DNA of 64,000 nucleotides. It comes from Closterium sp. NIES-65. Lineage: Eukaryota; Streptophyta; Zygnematophyceae; Desmidiales; Closteriaceae. The stretch spans positions 882,501 through 946,500 of the forward strand of contig CANXME010001290.1 in the NCBI GenBank assembly GCA_948144175.1, written 5' to 3'. Made by a program: the position numbers and the translations under genes. The notes below the pieces were generated by a model. The model was not told where the DNA came from and did no database searches. It worked only from the letters and a program-made list of their open reading frames with translations. This document shows positions 53,331 through 63,773 of this stretch, one piece after another; within the stretch, counting starts at the first letter, position 1; each line of letters begins with the position of its first letter.

Positions 53331-53592
53331 ACAGGCCGCAGGTAGGGCGACGGGGCGGGGGCCATAGGTAGGGCGACGGGGTTCGACGCGCGGGTCCCCG
53401 TCGCCCGTCTCAGTGCCTCCCGGGGGCGACGCGCCGAGTGACGGGGACCGAAACCCGTCGCGCGCCTTGGGGTGGATGGTGGGCAGAAAACCGTTGCGCG
53501 CCTCAGGGCGCCCGGCGAGCAGATAAACTGCCGCACGCCACGGGGCGTGCGGCACAGAGAGTAGCAGTGGCAGTTGCTGCGGAAGCAACGAG

Positions 53593-53905
53593 CTAGGCAA
53601 GGAAGAAGTTAGGCAAAAGAGGGGGTTGCACTAGCAAGCAAGGAGATACATATACGAAACCCTAAGGGGTTATACTCGCTATAGAGTACCCCACTGCACG
53701 CTAGAGAACATAAGATAATATTCTGACAACTCATTCTTCCCAATTCTCTCGATCCTCACCCTTGGCACAAAACTACTCGATATCCTAGTTGGGCCTAGGC
53801 TCCTAAGCCTAGGCCCTAGTAAAACTTAGTTCATTCTTGCTCATCTTGACATGCTATCAGAGCAGGTTGATCCCCTTGGATCGATCCTGTGGGTGGGCTC
53901 ACCAC
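53593..53905. other. Palindrome centre: two truncated LTRs head to head
   Basis: Minus-oriented LTR start (TGTCAGAATATTATC, ending at 53728) abuts at 53729 the downstream part of a plus-oriented LTR (CTCATTCTTCCCAATTCT... GGGCCTAGGCTCCTAAGCC ...CTTGACA at 53851). The PBS and about 40 bp follow. The left side lacks the matching PBS segment. Confidence 0.85.
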
Positions 53906-54120
53906 CTCGTTGCTTCCGCTGCAACTGCCACTGCTACTCTCTCTGCCACACGCCCCGTGGCGTGCGGCAGTTTATCTGCCCGCCGGGCGCCCTGAGGAGC
54001 GCAGCGGTTTTCTGCCCACCATCCACCCCAAGGCGCGCAACGGGTTTCGGTCCCCGTCACTCGGCGCGTCGCCCCCGGGAGGCACTGAGACAGGCGACGA
54101 GGACCCGCGCGTCGCACCCC

Positions 54121-57100
54121 GTCGCCCTACTCAGCGGCCCCGCCGCCCTACACTGCGGCCCCGCCGCCTCTCTCGCTGCGGCCCCGCCGCCCTACTCAGC
54201 GGCCCCGCCGCCCTACACTACAACCCCACCACCTCTCTCGTTACGGCCCCGCCGCCCTACTCAGCGGCCCCGCCGCCCTTCACTGTGGCCCCGCTGCCTC
54301 TCTCGCTGCGGCCCCGCCGCCCTACTCAGCGGCCCCGCCGCCCTTCACTGCGGCCCCGCCGCCTCTCTCGCTGCGGCCCCGCCGCCCTACTCAGCGGCCC
54401 CGCCGCCCTACAATGCGGCCCCGCCGCCTCTCTCGCCGCGGCCCCGCCGCCCTACTCAGCGGCCCCGCCGCCCTACACTGCGGCCCCGCCGCCTCTCTCG
54501 CTGCGGCCCCGCCGCCCTACTCAGCGGCCCCGCCGCCCTACACTACAACCCCACCACCTCTCTCGTTACGGCCCCGCCGCCCTACTCAGCGGCCCCGCCG
54601 CCCTTCACTGTGGCCCCGCTGCCTCTCTCGCTGCGGCCCCGCCGCCCTACTCAGCGGCCCCGCCGCCCTTCACTGTGGCCCCGCCGCCTCTCTCGCTGTG
54701 GCCCCGCCGCCCTACTTAGCGGCCCCGCCGCCCTTCACTGCGGCCCCGACGCCTCTCTCGCTGCGACCCCGCCGCCCTACTCAGCGGCCCCGCCGTCCTT
54801 CACTGCGGCCCCGCCGCCTCTCTCGCTGCGGCCCCGCCGCCCTACTCAGCGGCCCCGCCGCCCTTCATTGCGGCCCCGCCGCCTCTCTTCCTGCGGCCCC
54901 GACGCCCTTCACTGCGGCCCCGCTGCCTCTCTCGCTGCGGCCCCACCACCCTACTCAGCGGCCCCGCCGCCCTTCACTGTGGCCCCGCTGCCTCTCTCGC
55001 TGCGGCCCCGCCGCCCTATTCAGCAGCCCTGCCGCCCTACACTGCGGCCCTGCCGCCTCTCTCGCTGCGGCCCCGCCGCCCTACTCAGCGGCCCCTCCGC
55101 CCTTCACTGCGGCCCCGCCGCCTCTCTCGCTGCAGCCCCGCCGCCCTACTCAACGGCCCCGCCGCCCTTCACTGCGGCCCTGCTGCCTCTCTCGCTGCGG
55201 CCCCTCCGCCCTACTCAGCGGCTTCGCCGCCCTACACTTCGGCCCCGCCGCCTCTCTCGCTGCGGCCCCGCCGCCCTACTCAGCGGACTTGCCGCCCTAC
55301 ACTGCGGCCCCGCCGCCTCTCTCGCTGCGGCCCCGCCGCCCTACTCTGCGGCCCCGCCGCCCTACTCAGCGGCCCCGCCGCCCTTCACTGCGGCCCCGCC
55401 GCCTCTCTCGCTGCGGCCCCGCCGCCCTACTCAGCGGCCCCGCCGCCCTACTCTGCGGCCCCGCCGCCTCTCTCGCTGCAGCCTTGCCGCCCTACTCAGC
55501 GGCCCCGCCGCCCTAAACTGCGTCCCGGCCACCTCTCTCGCTGCGGCCCCGCCGCCCTACTCAGCGGCCCCACCGCCCTTCATTGCGGCCCCGCGGGCTC
55601 TCTCGCAGAGGCCCCGCCGCCCTACTCAGCAGCCCCGCCGCCCTACACTGCGGCCGGGCCGCCTCTCGCGCTGCGGCCTCGCCGCCCTACTCAGCGGCCC
55701 CTCCGCCCTTCGCTGCGGCCCCGCCGCCTCTCTCGCTGCGGCCCCGCCGCCCTACTCAACGGCCCCGCCGCCCTTCACTGTGGCCCCGCCGCCTCTCTCG
55801 CTGCGGCCCCGCGGCCCTACTCAGCGGCCTCGCCGCCCTACACTGCGGCCCCGCCGCCTCTCTCGCTGCGCCCGCGCCGCCCTACACTACGGCCCCGCCG
55901 CCTCTCTCGCTGCGGCCCCGCCGCCCTACTTAGCGGCCCCGCCGCCCTACACTACAACCCCACCACCTCTCTCGCTGCGGCCCCGCCGCCCTACTCAGCG
56001 ACCTCGCCGCCCTTCACTGTGGCCCCGCTGCCTCTCTCGCTGCGGCCCCGCAGCCCTACTCAGCGGCCCCGCCGCCCTTCAATGCGGCCCTGCGCCTCTC
56101 TCGCTGTGGCCCCCCCGCCCTACTTAGTGGCACCGCCGCCCTTCACTGCGGCCCCGCCGCCTCTCTCGATGGGACCCCGCCGCCCTACTCAGCGGCCCCG
56201 CTGTCCTTCACTGCGGCCCCGCCGCCTCTCTTGCTGCGGCCTCGCCGCCCTAATCAGCGGCCCCGCCGCCCTTCATTGCGGCCCCGCCGCCTCTCTTGCT
56301 GCGGCCCCGACGCCCTTCACTGCGGCCCCGCCGCCCTACTCAGCGGCCCCGCCGCCCTTCACTGTGGCCACGCTGCCTCTCTTGCTGCGGCCCTGCCGCC
56401 CTACTCAGCGGCCCTGCCGCCCTACACTGCAGCCCTGCCGCCTCTCTCGCTGCGGCCCCGCCGCCCTACTAAGCGACCCCGCCGCCCTTCACTACGGCCC
56501 CGCCGCCTCTCTCTCTGCGGCCTCACCGCCCTACACAGCGGCCCCGCCGCCCTACACTTCGGCCCCGCCGCCTCTCTCGCTACGGCCCCGCCGCCCTACT
56601 CAGCGGCCTAGCCGCCCTACACTGCAGCCCCGCCGCCTCTCTCGCTGCGGCCCCGCCGCCCTACTCAGCGGCCCCGCCGCCCTACACTACGGCCCCGCCG
56701 CCTCTCTCGCTGCGGCCCCGCCGCCCTACTCAGCGGCCCCGCCGCCCTACACTGCGGCCCCGCCGTCTCTCTCGCTACAGCCCCGCCGCCCTACTCAGCG
56801 GCCCTGCCGCCTTACTTAGCGGCCCTGCCGCCCTACACTGCGGCCCCGCCGCCCTACTCAGCGGCCCGGCCGCCCTTCACTGCGGCCCCGCCGCCTCTCT
56901 CGCTGCAGCCCTGACGCCCTACTCAGTGGCCCCGCCGCCCTACACTGCGGCCCCGCCGCCTCTCTCGCTGCGGCCCCGCCGCCCTACTCAGCGGCCTCGC
57001 CGCCCTTCACTGCGGCCCCGCCGCCTCTCTTGCTGCGGCCCCGCCGCCCTACTCTGCGGCCCCGCCGCCCTACTCAGCGGCCCAGCCGCCCTACACTACA

Positions 57101-60100
57101 GCCCTGCCACCTCTCTCGCTGCGGCCCCGCCGCCCTACTCAGCGGCCCCGCCGCCCTACTCAGCGGCCCCTCCGCCCTACTTAGCGGCCCTGCCGCCCTA
57201 CACTACGGCCCCGCCGCGTCTCTCGCTGTGGCCTCGCCGCTCTACTTAGCGGCCCTACCGCCCTTCACTGCGGCCCCGCCGCCTCTCTCGTTGCGGCCCC
57301 GACGCCCTACTCAGTGGCCCCGCCGCCCTACACTGCGGCCCCGCCGCCTCTCTCGCTGCGGCCCCGCCGCCCTACTCAGCGGCCTCGCCGCCCTTCACTG
57401 CGGCCCCGCCGCCTCTCTCGCTGCGGCCCCGCCGCCCTACTCAGCGGACTCGCCGCCCTACACTGCGGCCCCACACCCTCTCTCGCTGCGGCCCCGCCGC
57501 CCTACTCAGCGGCCCCGCCGCCCTTCACTGGGGCCCTGTCGCCTCTCTCGCTGCGGCCCTGCCGCCCTACTCAGCGGCCCCGCCGCCCTAAACTGCGGCC
57601 CGGCCACCTCTCTCGCTGCGGCCCCGCCGCCCTACTCAGCGGCCCCGCCGCCCTTCATTGCGGCCCCGCGGCCTCTCTCGCAGCGGCCCCGCCGCCCTAC
57701 TCAGCAACCCCGCCGCCCTACACTGCGGCCGCGCCGCCTCTCTCGCTGGGGCCTCGCCGCCCTACTCAGCGGCCCCTCCGCCCTTCACTGCGGCCCCGGC
57801 GCCTCTCTCACTGCAGCCCCGCCGCCCTACTCAACGGCCCCGCCGCCCTTCACTGCGGCCCCGCCGCCTCTCTCGCTGCGGCCCAGCCGCCCTAGTCAGC
57901 GGCCCCGCCGCCCTACACTGCGGTTTTGCCGCCTCTCTCGCTGCGGCCGCGCCGCCCTACACTGCGGCCCCGCCGCCTCTCTCGCTGCGGCCCCGCCGCC
58001 CTACTCAGCGGCCCCGCCGCCCTACACTACAACCCACCACCTCTCTCGCTGCAGCCCCGCCGCCCTACTCAGCGGCCCCGCCGCCCTTCACTGTGGCCCC
58101 GCTGCCTCTCTCGCTGCAGCCCTGCCGCCCTACTCAGCGGCCCTGCCACCCTTCACTGTGGCCCCGCTGCCTCTCTCGCTGCGCCCCCGCCGCCCTACAC
58201 TGCGGCCCCGCCGCCTCTCTCGCTGCGGCCCCGCCGCCCTACTCAGCGGCCCCGCTGCCCTACACTACGGCTCCGCCGCCTCTCTCGCTGCGGCCCTGCC
58301 GCCCTACTCAGCGGCCCCGCCGCCCTACACTGCGGCCCCGCCGCCTTTCTCGCTGCGGCCCCGCCGCCCTACTCTGCGGCCCCGCCGCCCTACTCAGCGG
58401 CCCCGCCGCCCTTCACTGCGGCCCCGCCGCCTCTCTCGCTGCGGCCCCGCCGCCCTACTCAGCGGCCCCGTCACCCTTCACTGCGACCCCGCCGCCTCTC
58501 TCGCTACGGCCCTGCCGCCCTACTCAGCGGCCCCGTTGCCCTAAACTGCGGCCCGGCCACCTCTCTCGCTGCGGCCCCGCCACCCTACTAAGCGGCCCCG
58601 CCGCCCTTCATTGAGGCCCCGCCGCCTCTCTCGCAGCGGCCCCGCCGCCCTACTCAGCGGCCCCGCCGCCCTACACTGCGGCTTCGCCGCCTCTCTCGCT
58701 GCGGCCCCGCCGCCCTACTCAGCAACCCCGCCGCCCTTCACTGCGGCCCCGCCGCCTCTCTCGCTGCGGCCCCGCTGCCCTACTCAACGGCCCCACCGCC
58801 CTTCACTGCGGCCCCGCCGCCTCTCTCGCTGCGGCCCCGCCGCCCTACTCAGCGGCCCCACCGCCCTACACTGCGGCCCCGCCGCCTCTCTCGCTGCGGC
58901 CCCCCCGCCCTACTCAGCAACCCCGCCGCCCTTCACCCCGTCGCCTCTCTTGCTGCGGCCCCGCCGCCCTACTCAGCGGCCCCGCCGCCCTTCACTACGG
59001 CCCCGCCGCCTCTTTCGCTTCGGCCCCGCCGCCCTACTCAGCGACCCTGCCGCCCTTCACTGCGGCCATGCCGCCTCTCTCGCAACGGCCCTGCCGCCCT
59101 ACTCAGCGGCCCCGCCGCCCTACACTGCGGCCCGGCCACCTCTCTCGCTGCGGCCCCGCCGCCCTACTCAGCGGCCTCGGCGCCCTTCACTGCGGCCCCG
59201 CCGCCTCTCTCGCTCCGGCCCGGCCGCCCTACTCAGCGGCCCCGCCGCCCTTCACTGCGGCCCTGCCGCCTCTCTCGCTGCGGCCCCGCCGCCCTACTTA
59301 GCGGCCCTGCCGCCCTTAACTGCGGCCCCGCCGCCTCTCTCGCTGCGGCCACGCCGCCCTACTCAGCGGCCCCGCCGCCCTACACTGCGGCCCCGCCGCC
59401 TCTCTCGCTGCGGCCCAGCCGCCCTACTCAGCGGCCCCGCCGCCCTTCACTGCGGCCCCGCCGCCTCTCTCGCTGCGGCCCCGCTGCCTACTTAGCGGCC
59501 TCGCCGCCCTACATTGCGGCCACGCCGCCTCTCTCGCTGCGGCCCTGCCGCCATACTCTGCGGCCCGGCCGCCCTACTCAGCGGCCCCGCCGCCCTTCAC
59601 TGCGGCCCCGCCGCCTCTCTCGCTGCGGCCCTGCCGCCCTACTCAGCGGCCCCGCCGCCCTTCACTACGGCCCCGCCACCTCTCTCGCTGCGGCCCCGCC
59701 GCCCTACTCAGCGGCCCCGCCGCCCTTCATTGCGGCCCCGCGGCCTCTCTCGCAGCGGCCCCGCCGCCCTACTCAGCAACCCCGCCGCCCTACACTGCGG
59801 CCGCGCCGCCTCTCTCGCTGGGGCCTCGCCGCCCTACTCAGCGGCCCCTCCGCCCTTCACTGCGGCCCCGCCGCCTCTCTCACTGCAGCCCCGCCGCCCT
59901 ACTCAACGGCCCCGCCGCCCTTCACTGCGGCCCCGCCGCCTCTCTCGCTGCGGCCCAGCCGCCCTACTCAGCGGCCCCGCCGCCCTACACTGCGGTCCCG
60001 CCGCCTCTCTCGCTGCGGCCGCGCCGCCCTACACTTCAACCCCACCACCTCTCTCGCTGCAGCCCCGCCGCCCTACTCAGCGGCCCCGCCGCCCTTCACT

Positions 60101-63045
60101 TTGGCCCCACTGCCTCTCTCGCTGCAGCCCCGCCGCCCTACTCAGCGGCCCCGCCGCCCTTCACTGTGGCCCCGCTGCCTCTCTCGCTGCGGCCCCGCCG
60201 CCCTACACTGCGGCCCCGCCGCCTCTCTCGCTGCGGCCCCGCCGCCCTACTCAGCGGCCCCGCTGCCCTACACTACGGCTCCGCCGCCTCTCTCGCTGCG
60301 GCCCCGCCGCCCTACTCAGCAGCCCCGCCGCCCTACACAGCGGCCCCGCCGCCTCTCTCGCTACGGCCCCGCCGCCCTACTCAGCGGCCCCGCCGCCTTA
60401 CTTAGTGGCCCTGCCGCCCTACACTGCGGCCCCGCCGCCTCTCTCGCTGCGGCCCCGCCGCCCTACTCAGCGGCCTCGCCGCCCTACACTGTGGCCCCGC
60501 CGCCTCTCTCGCTGCGGCCCCGCCGCCCTACTCAGCGGCCCCGCCGCCCTTCACTGCGGTCCCGCCGCCTCTCTCGCTGCGGCCCCGCCGCCCTACTTAG
60601 CGGCTCCGCCGCCCTTCACTGCGACCCCGCCGCCTCTCTCGCTACGGCCCTGCCGCCCTACTCAGCGGCCCCGCCGCCCTTCACTGCGGCCCCGCCGCCT
60701 CTCTCGCTGCGGCCCCGCCGCCCTACTCAGCGGCCCCGCCGCCCTTCACTGCGACCCCGCCGCCTCTCTCGCTACGGCCCTGCCGCCCTACTCAGCGGCC
60801 CCGTTGCCCTAAACTGCGGCCCGGCCACCTCTCTCGCTGCGGCCCCGCCGCCCTACTAAGCGGCCCCGCCGCCCTTCATTGAGGCCCCGCCGCCTCTCTC
60901 GCAGCGGCCCCGCCGCCCTACTCAGCGGCCCCGCCGCCCTACACTGCGGCTTCGCCGCCTCTCTCGCTGCGGCCCCGCCGCCCTACTCAGCGGCCCCGCT
61001 GCCCTTCACTGCGGCCCCGCCGCCTCTCTCGCTGCGGCCCCGCTGCCCTACTCAACGGCCCCACCGCCCTTCACTGCGGCCCCGCCGCCTCTCTCGCTGC
61101 AGCCCCGCCGCCCTACTCAGCGGCCCCGCCGCCCTACACTGCGGCCCCGCTGCCTCTCTCGCTGCGGCCCCCCCGCCCTACTCAGCAACCCCGCCGCCCT
61201 TCACTCCGGCCCCGTCGCCTCTCTTGCTACGGCCCCGCCGCCCTACTCTGCGGCCCCGCCGCCCTTCACTACGGCCCCGCCGCCTCTTTCGCTTCGGCCC
61301 CGCCGCCCTACTCAGCGACCCTGCTGCCCTTCACTGCGGCCCTGCCGCCTCTCTCGCTGCGGCCCCGCCGCCCTACTCAGCGGCCCCGCCGCCCTACACT
61401 GCAGCCCGGCCACCTCTCTTGCTGCGGCCCCGCCGCCCTACTCAGCGGCCTCGCCGCCCTTCACTGCGGCCCCGCCGCCTCTCTCGCTGGGGCCCGGCCG
61501 CCCTACTCAGCGGCCCCGCCGCCCTTCACTGCGGCCCTGCCGCCTCTCTCGCTGCGGCCCCGCCGCCCTACTTAGCGGCCCTGTCGCCCTTCACTGCGGC
61601 CCCGCCGCCTCTCTCGCTGCGGCCACGCCGCCCTACTCAGCGGCCCCGCCGCCCTACACTGCGGTCCCGCCGCCTCTCTCGCTGCGGCCCTGCCGCCCTA
61701 CTCAGTGGCCCCGCCGCCCTTCACTACGACCCCGCCGCCTCTCTCGCTGCGGCCCCAACGCCCTACTCAGTGGCCCCGCCGCCCTAGAATGCGGCCCCGC
61801 AGCCTCTCTCGATGCGGCCCCGCCGCCCTACTCAGCGGCCCCGCCGCCCTAATTAGCGGCCTCGCCGCCCTACACTACGGCCACGCCGCCTCTCTCGCTG
61901 CGGCCCTGCCGCCATACTCTGCGGCCCCGCCGCCCTACTCAGCGGCCCCGCCGCCCTTCACTGCGGCCCCGCCGCCTCTCTCGCTGCGGCCCTGCCGCCC
62001 TACTCAGCGGCCCCGCCGCCCTTCTCTGCGGCCCCGCCGCCTCTCTCGCTGCGGCCCTGCCGCCCTACTCAGCGGCCCCGCCGTCCTAAACTGCGGCCCC
62101 GCCGCCTCTCTCGCTGCGGCCCTGCCGCCCTACTCAGCAGCCTCGCCGCCCTTCATTGCGGCCCCACCGCCTCTCTCGCAGCAGCCCCGCCGCCCTACTC
62201 AGCAGCCTTGCCGCCTCTCTCGCTGCGGCCCCCCCGCCCTACTCAACAGCCCAGCCGCCCTTCACTGCGGCCCCGCCGCCTCTCTCGCTGCGGCCTCACC
62301 GCCCTACTCAGCGGCCCCGCCACCCTTCACTGCGGCCCCGCCGCCTCTCTCGCTGCGGCCCCGCCGCCCTACTCAGCGGCCCCGCCGCCCTAAACAACGG
62401 CCCCGCCGCCTCTTTCGCTGCGGCCCCCCCCGCCCTACTCAGCAACCCCGCCGCCCTTCTTTGCGGCCCCGTCGCCTCTCCTGCTGCGGCCCTGCCGCCC
62501 TACTTAGCGGCCCCGCCACCCTTCACTGCGGCCCCGCCGCCTCTCTCGCTGCGGCCCCGCCGCCCTATTCAGCGGCCCCGCCGCCCTTCACTGCGGCCCC
62601 GCCGCCCTACTCAGCAACCCCGCCGCCCTACATTGCGGCCTCTCAGCCTCTCTCGCTGCGGCCCCGCCGCCCTACTCTGCGGCCCCGCCGCCCTTCAATG
62701 CGGCCCTGCCGCCTCTCTCGCTGCGGCCCCGCCGCCCTACTCAGCGGCCCCGCCGCCCTTCACTGCGGCCCCGCCGCCTCTCTCGCCCGGCCCCGCCACC
62801 CTACTCAGCGTCCCCCCCGCCCTACACTGCGGCCCCGCCGCCTCTCTCGCTACGGCCCCGCCGCCCTACTCAGCGGCCCCGCCGCCCTTCATTGCGGCCT
62901 CGCCGCCTCTCTTGCTGCGGCCCCGCCGCCCTACTTTGCGGCCCCGCCGCCCTACACTGCGGCCCCGCCGCCTCTCTCGCTGCGGCCCCGCCGCCCTAAT
63001 AAGCGGCCCCGCCGCCCTACACTGCGGCCCCGCCGCCCTACACTC
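54121..63045 (+). repeat. 65-bp satellite array, right arm (about 137 copies)
   Basis: Same unit as the left arm, in plus orientation; the period was checked directly (CCTACTCAG at 54126 and 54191). Distinctive variants recur 2072-2361 bp apart (57659/59731, 58611/60879, 59551/61912), showing block duplication. Copies differ by scattered C/T and G/A changes. Confidence 0.95.
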
Positions 63046-63644
63046 TGTACCGTTCCCTGCTCCTCCTCCTCCTCCTCCGTCTCCTTGTGCTGCAGCTGCC
63101 GCTGAGGGGGGGTGGATGTGTTGGAGCCGGTGGAGTGGTACTAAGGGGGGGGGTGAAGGGGGAGTGGAGCTAGCGGTGTAGTTGCGGGTGTGTGCCTGGG
63201 GGGAGTGGGATAGTTTGGGGAAGCTGAATGGAGGTTGCCGTCGTGTCGCCTGCAGCATCTGTATTTCGGGGACTTTGTCCGGTAGCCCAGTCGTAGCCAC
63301 CTGTGCCAGCCGCCCGTGGGTCCGTTGCTCGTTTGCCGCTACTTTAGCCGCGGGGCCAGTTACTCCAGTATTCCGGAGCGTTGTTCCGATAGCCGCTGTG
63401 CCAGTGTGCCTCCTGTTGCCCGTGTGTCTGCAGCTTCATCCGTCGCCTCCTATCTCCTCTCCTCTCACTCTCTCTCCTCCTCACTTGCCCGTTGTGACTA
63501 TTACTAGCTTTGCTCATAATTGTGAACTTTAAACTATTGCTTCTTGAACTTGTGCTCAGAATGTGTTGTGACATTGTGATCCACCCTGAGCTTGTACTGC
63601 TTTGCTTGCTCTGCTAATTACACCCCACTTTGGCTATGGGGGTG

Positions 63645-63773
63645 TGTCAGAATGTTATCTTATGCTCTAGCTTGTAGTGGGGTGCTCTATAGCGAGTACA
63701 ACCCTTCTAGGGTTTGCTATTTGTATCCCCATTCTTGCTAGTGCAGTCCCTCTTCTTTCTTCTTACTTTAACA
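63645..63773 (+). repeat. N3 right 3' LTR
   Basis: 129 bp, TGTCAGAATGTTATCTTATG...ACTTTAACA, followed by the inverted E8 gag flank. Confidence 0.9.

Larger units (their letters stand above)
45095..53592. repeat. Left arm of giant inverted duplication
   Basis: Reverse complement of 53906-64000 apart from indels. Outer pairs sum to 109095 (45322 with 63773; 45450 with 63645). Inner pairs sum to 107498 (53592 with 53906). It includes the E8 gag flank, the N3 3' LTR, the 3' block, the satellite and the leader. It carries a 218-bp solo LTR that the right arm lacks. Confidence 0.95.
45322..53728 (-). mobile_element. Coding-free LTR element N3, left copy
   Basis: 3' LTR 45322-45450 (minus sense TGTCAGAATG...ACTTTAACA); UTR with GATCCACCCTGAGCTTG; a purine-rich block (45590-46040) shared with N1 and N2; the 65-bp satellite; a leader block (53331-53592); then a partial 5' LTR (53593-53728) whose end and PBS have been lost. 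No gag or pol. A large retrotransposon derivative (LARD-like) by structure. Confidence 0.85.
53729..63773 (+). mobile_element. Coding-free LTR element N3, right copy
   Basis: Mirror of the left copy. The 5' LTR keeps only its downstream part (53729-53851), followed by an intact PBS TGCTATCAGAGCAGG (53852-53866), leader, satellite, 3' block, polypurine tract CTTTGGCTATGGGGGTG (63628-63644) and full 3' LTR 63645-63773. Confidence 0.85.

Noticed and set aside
46050-63045. CRISPR array or bacterial repeat system
   Set aside because: Units are contiguous, with no unique spacers, in a eukaryotic retrotransposon context with no cas genes.
46578-63105. Very long Arg/Pro/Ala-rich open frames (up to about 750 codons) as structural or extensin-like proteins
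   Set aside because: They coincide exactly with the 65-bp satellite, exist in all three frames of the same strand in each arm and lack any non-repetitive domain. The openness follows from repeat sequence.
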